From assembly GCA_002429315.1 (NCBI GenBank), contig DIZC01000023.1, positions 3,797-19,058 of the forward strand: a stretch of DNA of 15,262 nt, in the 5' to 3' direction. The number at the start of each line of letters is the position of its first letter. The stretch's first letter is position 1. The translations under genes were made by a program, and so were the position numbers. Below, piece after piece: positions 4,702 through 12,766 of this stretch. This stretch comes from Alphaproteobacteria bacterium UBA6038 (GTDB taxonomy: Bacteria; Pseudomonadota; Alphaproteobacteria; Micropepsales; Micropepsaceae). The notes beneath the pieces are model-generated. The model was not told the DNA's origin. It made no database searches and worked only from the letters and a program-made list of their open reading frames with translations.

Positions 4702-5631
4702 ATGTTCCTTTCTCCGCCGCTGTGGAAGGTTGAAGTTGCGCTGCGCAAGAGCGAGGCCGCCGACGTGGCCGCAGCGTTCGAGCTCACGGGGCCGCAGGCC
4801 GTGCTCATCGCAGAGGAACCATTCCACGATCATGCGACGGTGGAGGCGCTCTACGCCGCGATGCCGGATGGCGATCTGCTGTCGCGGCTGGCGGGTCGCG
4901 ACGTCCATGTCGCGCTGCTGCCGGATAGCGACTGGATCAAGCTCAGCCAGCAAGGCTTGCCGCCGGTTCGCGCGGGTCGCTTCTTCATCTACGGCACGCA
5001 TGACGAAGGCGAAGTGCCGCGCGGCGTCATTCCGATCCGCATCGAGGCAGGGCTCGCCTTCGGCACCGGACATCATGAAACCACCGCACTCTGCCTTGCA
5101 ATACTGAGCGATCTCGCCAAGCGGCGGCGATTCGCCAACGTGCTCGATCTCGGCTGCGGCACGGGCGTGCTGGCGATCGGCGCGGCGAAGCTGTGGCGGC
5201 GGCGCGTGATTGCCTCCGATATCGATCCGGTCGCCATCGAAGTCACGCGCGCCAATGCCCAGGCCAACGGCGAAGGCACTCTCGTGCACGCGGTTGTCGC
5301 CGACGGATTGGCCAACCCGGCGCTTGCCGCGCGCGCGCCCTACGATCTGATCCTCGCCAACATTCTCGCCGAGCCGCTGACGCGCCTGGCGCCGGAGATC
5401 GCGCGCTCGCTGGCGCGCGGCGGAATGCTGGTGCTTTCCGGCCTGTTGCGCTGGCAGGAAAACCTGGTGCTCAGTTTTTATCGCACCCATGGCCTCATTT
5501 TGCATCGCATCTGCCGCGATGGCTCATGGAGCGCGTTGATGCTCCACAAACCCACCCTCCCCTTGAGGGAGGGTCGAACGATTGCGCGGCAGCGAAATCG
5601 TTCGGGGAGGGGTCCACCCTTGAGCAATTGA
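4702..5631 (+). CDS. prmA: Ribosomal protein L11 methyltransferase (PrmA), C-terminus extended by a repeat
   Basis: S-adenosylmethionine-dependent enzyme that trimethylates ribosomal protein L11. The N-terminal substrate-recognition domain spans about 1-85. The linker carries the PrmA hallmark AFGTGHHETT (119-128), the SAM-binding motif I is VLDLGCGTGVLAIGAAKL (147-164), the acidic ribose-binding motif is ASDIDPVAIEVTRANAQANG (171-190), and DLILANILAEPL (215-226) is the N6-methyltransferase-like NxL catalytic segment. The normal PrmA fold is complete by about residue 283 (SWSALMLHK). Residues 285-309 are read from a palindromic element (5554-5699), giving a basic tail that is not part of the family; the stop TGA 5629-5631 lies inside that element. 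The start at ATG 4702 has no strong Shine-Dalgarno but fits the family's N-terminus. It is probably cotranscribed with the gene at 4453 and perhaps with pepP. Confidence 0.95.
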   Translation: MFLSPPLWKVEVALRKSEAADVAAAFELTGPQAVLIAEEPFHDHATVEALYAAMPDGDLLSRLAGRDVHVALLPDSDWIKLSQQGLPPVRAGRFFIYGTHDEGEVPRGVIPIRIEAGLAFGTGHHETTALCLAILSDLAKRRRFANVLDLGCGTGVLAIGAAKLWRRRVIASDIDPVAIEVTRANAQANGEGTLVHAVVADGLANPALAARAPYDLILANILAEPLTRLAPEIARSLARGGMLVLSGLLRWQENLVLSFYRTHGLILHRICRDGSWSALMLHKPTLPLREGRTIARQRNRSGRGPPLSN

Positions 5632-5699
5632 GCATCACCCCTCCCCGAAATTTGCTCCGCTTCGCTTGGCAAATTTCGACCCTCCCTCAAGGGGAGGGT
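5554..5699. repeat. 146-bp nested palindromic element at the end of prmA
   Basis: Outer perfect 25-bp inverted repeats (5554-5578 and 5675-5699) begin ACCCTCCCCTTGAGGGAGGG, and each arm can also fold on itself. Inner perfect 13-bp arms are TTCGGGGAGGGGT (5601-5613) and its complement (5637-5649). Between the layers, on each side, lies a further hairpin: AACGAT/ATCGTT (5577-5582 with 5597-5602) and AAATTTGC/GCAAATTT (5648-5655 with 5669-5676). It overlaps the prmA coding end and fills most of the prmA-pepP gap. Its topology (outer arm, hairpin, inner arm, loop, inner arm, hairpin, outer arm) is the same as that of the element at 1574-1763 although the sequence differs. Confidence 0.88.
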
Positions 5700-5744
5700 A
5701 TGGTTTAGGTTACGCTTTCAGGAACGGATGGATGATCCCCGCAG

Positions 5745-7571
5745 ATGGACAAGCCTTATCAGGTTTTCGACGACCTTTCCGATGCCGCAACCGTGGCGCC
5801 GCGGCTCGCCGCCTTGCGCGCGGAGCTGGCGCGCCGCGGGCTCAATGGCTTCGTGGTGCCGCATTCCGACGAGTACCAGAGCGAGTACCTGCCGCCCTGC
5901 AACGAGCGCCTGGCGTGGCTCACCTCGTTCACCGGCTCGGCCGGCGCTGCCGTGGTGCTGAAGGACAAGGCCGCCATTTTCGTGGACGGCCGCTACACGC
6001 TGCAGGTGCGCCAGCAGACCGACACCAAATTGTTCGAACCGCGCGATCTCACCAGCGAAGGCCCCAACGCCTGGCTGGAAGCGAACGCGCCTAAGGGCGT
6101 GCGCATCGGCTTCGACCCTTGGGTGTTTTCCGCCGCCAGCGCTGACGCGTTGCGCCAGTCGGTCGAAAAGGCCGGGGCCACATTGGTGCCCACCGACGGC
6201 AATCCCATCGACGCCGTGTGGCTGGACCGTCCCGCTGCGCCAACCGACAAAGCCAAAACGCATGCGCAGGAAATCGCCGGCGAAAGCGCGGAATCCAAGC
6301 GCACCCGCATCGCCGAAGAGGTGAAAAAGCAGGGCGCCGACGCGGCGGTGATTTCGCAGACCGATTCCATCTGCTGGCTCTTGAACGTGCGCGGGGCCGA
6401 CACGCCGCACACGCCTTTCGTGCTCTCCTATGCGATCCTCAATGCCGACGGCTCGGTCGATTGGTTCGTGGATGGCCGCAAGACCTCGCCGGAGGTCCTT
6501 CAGCATCTCGGCAATGCCGTGCGCGTGCGCGACCCGAAGGAGTTCAATTCGGCGCTCGACGACCTCGCCGGCAAAACAGTAATCGCCGATCCGAACTGGA
6601 CCGCCGCCGCCGCTTTCGAGCGGCTGGGGAAAGGCAGCGCCAAGATCAAGCGCATGCTCGATCCCTGCCAACTGCCGAAAGCGTGCAAGAACGCGGTGGA
6701 GATCGAAGGCGCGCGCCAGGCGCACATCCGCGACGGCGCGGCGCTCACGCGCTTTCTCGCCTGGATGGCGCGCGAGGCACCCAATGGTCACCTCACGGAA
6801 ATCGAGGCGGCCGAAGCGTTGGAAGGCTATCGCCGCCAGAACGGCGCGCTCACCGATCTGTCGTTCGATTCCATTTCCGGCGCGGCGCCGCATGCCGCCC
6901 TGCCGCATTATCGCGTGACAAAATCGAGCAACCGCAGGATCAACCGCAACGAAATTTATCTCATCGATTCCGGTGCCCAGTACCCCGACGGCACGACGGA
7001 CGTAACGCGCACCATGATTGTGGGCGAGCCCACCGCCGAGATGAAAGACCGCTTCACCCGCGTGTTGAAGGGTCACATTGCGCTGGCCACGGTGAGATTT
7101 CCGGAAGGCACCACCGGTGCCGCGCTCGATGCCTTTGCGCGCAAGCCGCTATGGGATGTGGGGCTGGACTACGATCACGGCACCGGGCACGGCGTCGGTT
7201 CGTATCTCTCCGTGCACGAAGGCCCGCAGAACATTTCGAAGAAGCCGGTGCTGCAGCCGCTGAAGCCCGGCATGATCTGCTCGAACGAGCCCGGCTATTA
7301 CAAGGAAGGAGAATACGGCATCCGCATCGAGAATCTGATCGTGGTAACGGATGCCGAACCGATTCCGGGCGGCGACCCGGAGCGCAAGTTCATGGAATTT
7401 GAAACCATCACCTTGGCGCCCATCGATCTCAATCTGGTCGAGCCGTCGCTGCTCACGCGCGAAGAACGGGATTGGCTGAATGCCTACCACGCCCGGGTGC
7501 GCGAATCACTGGCTCCGCAGATGGATAACGAGACGCGCGCGTGGCTCGATCACGCAACACGGGCGATCTGA
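5745..7571 (+). CDS. pepP: Xaa-Pro aminopeptidase, M24B family, three-domain form
   Basis: Cytosolic dinuclear-metal peptidase that removes N-terminal residues preceding proline. 608 residues is the long, aminopeptidase-P1-like form rather than the ~440-residue E. coli PepP. It has two creatinase-type N-terminal domains (about 20-155 and 185-325), a pita-bread catalytic domain (about 335-545) and the M24 C-terminal extension to the end. All five metal ligands are in place: Asp408 (YLIDSGAQY), Asp419 (GTTDVTRT, the usual 11-residue spacing), His482 (HGTGHGVG), Glu515 (CSNEPGYY) and Glu529 (GIRIENL). ATG 5745 is chosen because an in-frame stop TGA lies at 5733-5735; the Shine-Dalgarno is weak. 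It follows prmA across the palindromic element and ends 1 bp before the esterase start, suggesting shared transcription downstream. Confidence 0.96.
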   Translation: MDKPYQVFDDLSDAATVAPRLAALRAELARRGLNGFVVPHSDEYQSEYLPPCNERLAWLTSFTGSAGAAVVLKDKAAIFVDGRYTLQVRQQTDTKLFEPRDLTSEGPNAWLEANAPKGVRIGFDPWVFSAASADALRQSVEKAGATLVPTDGNPIDAVWLDRPAAPTDKAKTHAQEIAGESAESKRTRIAEEVKKQGADAAVISQTDSICWLLNVRGADTPHTPFVLSYAILNADGSVDWFVDGRKTSPEVLQHLGNAVRVRDPKEFNSALDDLAGKTVIADPNWTAAAAFERLGKGSAKIKRMLDPCQLPKACKNAVEIEGARQAHIRDGAALTRFLAWMAREAPNGHLTEIEAAEALEGYRRQNGALTDLSFDSISGAAPHAALPHYRVTKSSNRRINRNEIYLIDSGAQYPDGTTDVTRTMIVGEPTAEMKDRFTRVLKGHIALATVRFPEGTTGAALDAFARKPLWDVGLDYDHGTGHGVGSYLSVHEGPQNISKKPVLQPLKPGMICSNEPGYYKEGEYGIRIENLIVVTDAEPIPGGDPERKFMEFETITLAPIDLNLVEPSLLTREERDWLNAYHARVRESLAPQMDNETRAWLDHATRAI

Positions 7572-7572
7572 C

Positions 7573-8583
7573 ATGAAACGCGATCACACAGCCGCGCCGG
7601 GACAGATTCACCGCTTCCGCATCGAAAGCAGCGTGCTGAAGAGCAACATGCTGGGCGATCCGATCGAGCGGATCGTCGATGTGTATGTGCCGACGGGCCA
7701 TGACGGGCGCGGGCTGCCGCTGCTCGTCGATCTCGTCGGCTTCACCGCCGGCGGCCCGGCGCATTCCAACTGGAAGAATTTCGGCGAGAACCTGCCGGAG
7801 CGGCTGGACCGCCTGATCGCCGCGAGCGCCATGCCGCCTTGCGTTGTCGCCCTGCCGGATTGCTTCACCAAACTCGGCGGCAACCAGTACATCAACAGTG
7901 CGGCAGTCGGCCGCTGGGACGATTTCCTGCTGACCGAATGCGTGCCCTTCGTGGAACAGAAATTCGGTTGCGGGGGCGCAGGGCGGCGCGGCTGCTTCGG
8001 CAAGAGCTCCGGCGGCTACGGCGCCATCGCGCACGCGCTGCTGCATCCGGATTTCTGGGCCGCCGCGGCTTCCCATTCCGGCGACATGGCATTCGAGTGG
8101 TGCTACCTGCCGGAATTCCCCCGCATCCTGCGTGCGCTCGCCAAACACGGCAACTCGATCCAGAAATGGATCGAGGCGTTCTATGCCGCACCGAAAACCA
8201 AGGACCGGGATGTCCATGACCTGATGACGCTGGCGATGTGCGCAACCTACGATCCCGATGCGGATGCCTATCTTGGCGTGCGCCTGCCGGTGACCATGGA
8301 CACCTGCGAGATCATCCCCGAACGCTGGGCGAACTTCATGAAATGGGATCCCTGCGTGATGGTGGAGGAGCGCGGGCCGGGCCTGAAGCAGATGAAGGCG
8401 CTTTATATCGATTGCGGCGACGTCGACCAGTACAATCTCGTCTATGGTGCGCGGCGGCTGCACCGGTCGCTGGAGCGGCTCGGCGTGCCGCACACCTATG
8501 AAGAATTCCCGGATGACCACACCGCCGTGGATTACCGGATGGACACGAGCCTGCCGCTTCTCGCGAAAGCGCTTTCCGGCTAG
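7573..8583 (+). CDS. Alpha/beta-hydrolase esterase (esterase D / Fes-like fold)
   Basis: 336 residues with the putative-esterase (PF00756) layout. An N-terminal beta-rich part ends in ERIVDVYVPTG; then LPLLVDLVGF; the nucleophile elbow is GKSSGGYG with Ser145 in Gly-x-Ser-x-Gly; a likely catalytic Asp is in CGDVDQYN (Asp285, with Asp283 the alternative); and His316 lies in DDHTAVDYR. The family includes S-formylglutathione hydrolase, enterochelin esterase and mycolyltransferase-like proteins. The sequence does not select one, and there is no signal peptide, so a cytosolic carboxylesterase is the cautious call. ATG 7573 starts 1 bp after the aminopeptidase stop, which favours coupled translation over an upstream in-frame start inside pepP. 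Substrate unknown. Confidence 0.85.
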   Translation: MKRDHTAAPGQIHRFRIESSVLKSNMLGDPIERIVDVYVPTGHDGRGLPLLVDLVGFTAGGPAHSNWKNFGENLPERLDRLIAASAMPPCVVALPDCFTKLGGNQYINSAAVGRWDDFLLTECVPFVEQKFGCGGAGRRGCFGKSSGGYGAIAHALLHPDFWAAAASHSGDMAFEWCYLPEFPRILRALAKHGNSIQKWIEAFYAAPKTKDRDVHDLMTLAMCATYDPDADAYLGVRLPVTMDTCEIIPERWANFMKWDPCVMVEERGPGLKQMKALYIDCGDVDQYNLVYGARRLHRSLERLGVPHTYEEFPDDHTAVDYRMDTSLPLLAKALSG

Positions 8584-8612
8584 AGTTTGGCGTCTCGTTG
8601 GAAGGGAAGTTC

Positions 8613-8969
8613 ATGCATCGTGCGTTCGCCGGGTTCTTTGCGCTTGGGCTGCTGTCCGGCTGCACCATCTGGCCGGTGAATCAGGATCCGGCCGGGATGG
8701 AATACCGCCGCGAAGCGAACCAGATCATCGATGCGCTACAGGACTACCGCCGTGCGACCGGGCAATTCCCGCCGACGCTCGGTATGCTGACGCCGGCGTA
8801 CATTCCGGCTCTGCCGAGCCTGCCCGAGCTGCGCTACAGCCCAGCGGACGGCTCGCTGGGCTATGGCTACATCCCCTCCTGGCCGCAGTTGCGCCCGGTG
8901 CGCTGCGCCTCGGAAGGCAACACCACCGTGTGGCGCTGCACCGAGCACCTGATCGACAAGCCGATGTAG
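8613..8969 (+). CDS. Small lipoprotein with a pseudopilin-like body
   Basis: 118 residues from ATG 8613, with GAAGGGAAG 3-4 bp upstream as ribosome-binding site; TTG 8598 is an unlikely longer start. MHRAFAGFFALGLLSGC is a lipoprotein signal peptide with lipobox LSGC, so Cys17 would be lipidated. Asp is not at +2 (Thr18), which predicts sorting to the outer membrane. The mature part (EANQIIDALQDYRRATGQFP, then LGMLTPAYIPALP, then a Tyr/Gly-rich strand region and a Cys pair, Cys95 and Cys106) resembles the globular half of type II secretion pseudopilins such as GspG, without the N-terminal pilin helix. Function unknown; no secretion genes are nearby. It ends 3 bp from the convergent ligA stop. 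Confidence 0.75.
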   Translation: MHRAFAGFFALGLLSGCTIWPVNQDPAGMEYRREANQIIDALQDYRRATGQFPPTLGMLTPAYIPALPSLPELRYSPADGSLGYGYIPSWPQLRPVRCASEGNTTVWRCTEHLIDKPM

Positions 8970-8972
8970 CGT

Positions 8973-11072
8973 TCAGGCGCTCTCCACCAGCTTGAGCCAG
9001 GCGTCTTCGTCCAGCACCTTCACGCCGAGCTTATGCGCTTCCGTAAGCTTTGAGCCGGCGCCCGGTCCGGCCACAACGATGTCGGTTTTCGCGGAAACCG
9101 AACCCGAAACTTTGGCGCCCAGCGATTCCGCGCGCGCTTTCGCTTCCTGGCGCGTCATCTTTTCGAGCGAGCCGGTGAACACGACGGTTTTTCCGGCCAC
9201 CGGCGAATTAGCGCTGCGCGGGGCGGCGACTGGCGTTACCGTCACCAGCTTCAGCAGATGGGTGAGCGCTTTGCGGTTGTGCGGCTCGTCGAAGAAAGCC
9301 TTGATCGCCTGCGCCACCGTCTCTCCCACGCCTCCAATGGAGTCGAGTTCCTCGACCGCCTGGTTGCCTTCCATGGCCGCCATAAATGCGTCGATCGAGC
9401 CATAGGTCCGGGCGAGCAGCTTGGCGGTGGTCTCGCCCACGTGGCGGATGCCGAGCGCATAGATAAAGCGGTCGAGCGGGATGTCGCGACGGCGGTCGAT
9501 CGCCTCGAATAGCTTCTTCGCGCTTTGCTCACCCCACCCCTCCCGCGCCATGATCGCCTTTTCGCCAGAGCCGTAGCGCCTCTCGAGCAGGAAGATGTCC
9601 GCCGGCTCGCGAATCAGACCGTCTTCGTGGAACGCGATGATGTGCTTCTCGCCCAGGCCTTCGATGTCAAAGGCGTTGCGCGAGACGAAATGCTTCAGCC
9701 GCTCCACCGCCTGCGCCGGACAGATGAGTCCGCCGGTGCAGCGGCGCGCCGCTTCGGCCTTGCCGGTCTTCTCGTCCAGCTCGCGCACGGCGTGGCTGCC
9801 GCAGGCGGGGCAGCGCTCCGGGAATTTGTAAGGCCTGGCGCTTTTCGGCCGCTTGTCCGGAACGATGCGCACGATCTGCGGGATCACGTCTCCGGCGCGC
9901 TGCACCACTACCACATCGCCGATGCGCACGTCCTTGCGCGCGATCTCGTCCTCGTTGTGCAAGGTGGCGTTCTGCACCACCACGCCGCCCACCGTCACCG
10001 GCTTCAGCTTGGCAACTGGCGTCAGCGTGCCGGTGCGACCTACCTGGATGTCGATGTCCTCGAGGACGGTTTCGGCTTGCTGCGCCGCGAATTTGTGGGC
10101 AATCGCCCAGCGCGGGCTACGCGAGACGAACCCAAGCCGTTCCTGCAGCTTCAGATCGTCCACCTTGTAAACAACGCCGTCGATGTCGTAGCCGAGGCTC
10201 GCGCGCTTGCCTTCCATATCGCGGTAGAATTTCAGGATTTCGTCCGTCGTCCGGCAGAGGCGGGTCAGCGGGTTGACCTTGAATCCCCAGGCCTCGAACG
10301 CCTGCAGCACGCCCCATTGCGTGGCGGCAGGCAGTTCGCTTGCCTCGCCCCAGGTGTAGGCAAAAAACCTGAGCGCGCGCGACGCGGTGATCGCCGGATC
10401 GAGCTGGCGCACCGAACCTGCGGCGGAGTTGCGGGGATTGGCATAAAGCGGCCTGCCCTCTTTCTCCTGCCGCTTGTTCAGGGCGGCAAAATCGGCATGC
10501 GTCATGTACACCTCGCCGCGCACTTCGATGGCGCCAGGCGCGCGGCCGTGCAGCCGCAGCGGCACGTCCTTCAGCGTGCGCAGGTTTGCCGTGATGTCTT
10601 CGCCTTCGGTGCCGTCGCCGCGCGTGGCCCCCTGAACGAAAAGGCCGTTCTCGTACCGCAGCGACGCCGAAAGACCGTCGATTTTTGGCTCAGCGGTGAA
10701 CACCAGTTCGGTGCTGTCCTTCAGCCCAAGAAACCGGCGCACCCGCGCGACGAAATCGACGACATTTTCGTCGCTGAACGCATTGTCCAGCGACAGCATG
10801 GGCACGCGGTGCACGACCTTGGCGAATTTCTCGCTCGGCTTCGCCCCGACCCGATGACTCGGGCTGTCCGGCCGCACGAGTTCGGGAAACCGCGCCTCGA
10901 TCGCGGCATTGCGCTTGCGCAGTTCGTCATACTGCGCGTCCGAAACGGACGGCGCATCTTCCCTATAATAGCGCCGGTCGTGTGCCGCGATTTCGTTCGC
11001 CAGCCGCTCCAGCTCTTTACGGGCTTCCGCAGCCGTAAGCTTTTCGATCGGCTTTCTGGCAGTCGCGCTCAT
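8973..11072 (-). CDS. ligA: NAD-dependent DNA ligase LigA
   Basis: Joins nicked DNA in replication and repair using NAD as the adenylate donor. 699 residues, close to the usual bacterial length. Domains in order: Ia with the NAD-binding HDRRYYREDAP (residues 31-41); the nucleotidyltransferase core with the adenylated lysine Lys130 in EPKIDGLSASLRYENG; GDGTEGEDITANLRT; an OB fold about 325-405; a four-cysteine zinc finger about 418-450 (CPACG and CTGGLIC); helix-hairpin-helix repeats about 460-590; and a C-terminal BRCT domain about 622-697 (VAGKTVVFTGSLEKMTRQEA). Everything required is present. ATG 11072 overlaps the recN stop (ATGA), so it is the last gene of the lpxC-bamD-recN-ligA run. It ends 3 bp short of the convergent lipoprotein gene, with no terminator between them. 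Confidence 0.98.
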   Translation of the reverse strand: MSATARKPIEKLTAAEARKELERLANEIAAHDRRYYREDAPSVSDAQYDELRKRNAAIEARFPELVRPDSPSHRVGAKPSEKFAKVVHRVPMLSLDNAFSDENVVDFVARVRRFLGLKDSTELVFTAEPKIDGLSASLRYENGLFVQGATRGDGTEGEDITANLRTLKDVPLRLHGRAPGAIEVRGEVYMTHADFAALNKRQEKEGRPLYANPRNSAAGSVRQLDPAITASRALRFFAYTWGEASELPAATQWGVLQAFEAWGFKVNPLTRLCRTTDEILKFYRDMEGKRASLGYDIDGVVYKVDDLKLQERLGFVSRSPRWAIAHKFAAQQAETVLEDIDIQVGRTGTLTPVAKLKPVTVGGVVVQNATLHNEDEIARKDVRIGDVVVVQRAGDVIPQIVRIVPDKRPKSARPYKFPERCPACGSHAVRELDEKTGKAEAARRCTGGLICPAQAVERLKHFVSRNAFDIEGLGEKHIIAFHEDGLIREPADIFLLERRYGSGEKAIMAREGWGEQSAKKLFEAIDRRRDIPLDRFIYALGIRHVGETTAKLLARTYGSIDAFMAAMEGNQAVEELDSIGGVGETVAQAIKAFFDEPHNRKALTHLLKLVTVTPVAAPRSANSPVAGKTVVFTGSLEKMTRQEAKARAESLGAKVSGSVSAKTDIVVAGPGAGSKLTEAHKLGVKVLDEDAWLKLVESA

Positions 11073-12757
11073 GCGCGCTTGCGAAGCTTCTTGGGCGTGG
11101 TTTGCGCCTCGACCAGCAGCCGGCGCGCAGCCGCACGTGCCTCCTCGGTGATCGCGGCGCCCGACAGCATGCGCGCGATCTCCTCGCCGCGCTCTCCGGG
11201 ATCGAGCAACTCCACCTGCGTGCGTTCGCGCTTGCGGGTGATGCGGAAATGGCGCTCGGCCCGGGCGGCCACCTGCGGCGCATGCGTCACCAGGAGGACT
11301 TGGGTGGATTTCGCTAGCCGCTGCAGACGCTCGCCCACGGCATCGGCGACGGCGCCACCCACGCCGCGATCCACTTCATCGAACACCAATGCCGCGGGCG
11401 GGCTCGCCTCGGACAATGCGACCTTCAGCGCCAGCGAGAACCGCGCCAGCTCCCCGCCTGACGCGATCTTGGCCAGCGGCCCGAAAGCAGCGCCTTCGAC
11501 AGTCGCCACTTCGAAGGCGATGCGTTCGAGACCCGTGCCCCCCGCACTTTCTTCAGGCAGCGGTTCCAGCGCCACCCGGAATTTCGCGTGACCGAGCTTC
11601 AGCGGGGCCAGCTCCTCAGCGACGGCCGCCTCGAAGGCGTTCGCCGCGTTGCGCCGCGCGGACGACAGCCTTCGCGCACAGTCCAAGAAGAGCGTTTGCG
11701 CCGCCGCCGCGTCAGCGTCGGCACGTCGCAAGGCATCGCCGGCATCGGCAACGGCTTCGAGCCTCGCCTGCGCTTCCTGCAAAACACCCGGCAGCGCCTC
11801 CACCGCGACCGCATGCTTTCGCGCCGCCGCGCGCAAGGCAAACAGCCGCTCTTCCTTCTTTTCGAGCTCGCCCGAATCCAGCTCCAGCCGGGACAGCAGC
11901 GCCTGCAATTCGCACCGCGCTTCTTCTGCAAGCGCAAACGCCTGCTCCAGCCCAGCGTTGGCGGCCACGCACGCCTGACGCGCCTCATCGTTCATGCGCG
12001 ACAGCCGCTTCAGGGCAGCAGCCAGCGAAGACTCCGCACCGCGGTCGCCGCCTATCAACTCCACTGCGGCCGAAAGCTCTTCGGCGATGCGGCCTGCGTT
12101 CATGAGCAGCGCGCGTTCCGCAGCGAGCTTTTCCTCCTCTCCGGCTTCAGGAGCCAAGGCGCCCAGCTCGTCCACCGTGTGACGCAGATATTCGAGATCG
12201 GCAGCGGCGGCTTCTGCCGCGCGCCGCAAGCTCTCCGCATGTTCGCGCGCCCGCTGGAAGCGCTCGAACAGCATCGCCGTCTGTTGGGTGAGCGCCTCGT
12301 GGCCGCCGAACGCGTCGAGCAGCTTGCGGTGCGTCGCCACGTCGAACAGGCCGCGGTCGTCGGCCTGGCCATGGATTTCGACCAGCACCGTCCCCAGATC
12401 CCGAAGCAACGCCACGCCGACCGGCTCATCGTTGACGAAGGCGCGCGTGCGGCCGTCGGCGGCGATGGTGCGCCGGAGAAGGATCTCGCCTTCCGACGGA
12501 ATTCCGTTCTCTGAGATGAGCGCCCGGGCCGGATGGGTGGCGATCAAATCGAAAATCGCGACCGTGGAGCCCTGCTGCGCACCCGGCCGCACGCTGGAGC
12601 GGGCGCCGGCGCGCGCCCCGGCCGCCAGTCCCAAGGCGTCGAGAAGAATGGATTTCCCGGCGCCGGTTTCGCCGGTCAGCACGTTCAGGCCGGCGGAAAA
12701 ATCAAGCTCCACGTCCTCGATCAGAACCAGATCGCGGACCTTGAGCGTCGCAAGCAT
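11069..12757 (-). CDS. recN: DNA repair protein RecN
   Basis: SMC-like ATPase that holds broken DNA ends during double-strand break repair. 562 residues, normal for the family. Walker A is GETGAGKS (residues 29-36), following the family-typical LIEDVELDFSAGLNVLTGE. The middle (about 150-360) is Ala/Glu/Leu-rich coiled coil. The ABC signature SGGELARFSLALKVAL lies near 430-446, Walker B ALVFDEVDRGVGG near 453-468, and the switch histidine segment LLVTHAPQVAARAERHF near 486-502. The start ATG 12757 lies 9 bp after the bamD stop, and the stop overlaps the ligA start by 4 bp. I saw no LexA-type operator in the short upstream gap, so expression probably comes from the upstream genes, unlike the SOS-controlled E. 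coli recN. Confidence 0.97.
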   Translation of the reverse strand: MLATLKVRDLVLIEDVELDFSAGLNVLTGETGAGKSILLDALGLAAGARAGARSSVRPGAQQGSTVAIFDLIATHPARALISENGIPSEGEILLRRTIAADGRTRAFVNDEPVGVALLRDLGTVLVEIHGQADDRGLFDVATHRKLLDAFGGHEALTQQTAMLFERFQRAREHAESLRRAAEAAAADLEYLRHTVDELGALAPEAGEEEKLAAERALLMNAGRIAEELSAAVELIGGDRGAESSLAAALKRLSRMNDEARQACVAANAGLEQAFALAEEARCELQALLSRLELDSGELEKKEERLFALRAAARKHAVAVEALPGVLQEAQARLEAVADAGDALRRADADAAAAQTLFLDCARRLSSARRNAANAFEAAVAEELAPLKLGHAKFRVALEPLPEESAGGTGLERIAFEVATVEGAAFGPLAKIASGGELARFSLALKVALSEASPPAALVFDEVDRGVGGAVADAVGERLQRLAKSTQVLLVTHAPQVAARAERHFRITRKRERTQVELLDPGERGEEIARMLSGAAITEEARAAARRLLVEAQTTPKKLRKRA

Positions 12758-12766
12758 GGCCGTCCC

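Noticed and set aside
5718..7076. Reverse-strand open frame of 452 codons
   Set aside because: Antisense to the aminopeptidase gene, whose five metal ligands are all in place; it shows no motif of its own.
7480..7572. Longer N-terminus for the esterase starting inside pepP
   Set aside because: ATG 7573 directly follows the pepP stop and suits the family's N-terminus; the extra 31 residues are pepP sequence read in another frame.
9525..11591. Very long forward-strand open frame (688 codons) across ligA and recN
   Set aside because: It lies antisense to ligA and recN, whose families and motifs are unmistakable. Its translation is rich in Arg, His and Ala with no domain pattern, as expected of antisense frames in GC-rich DNA.
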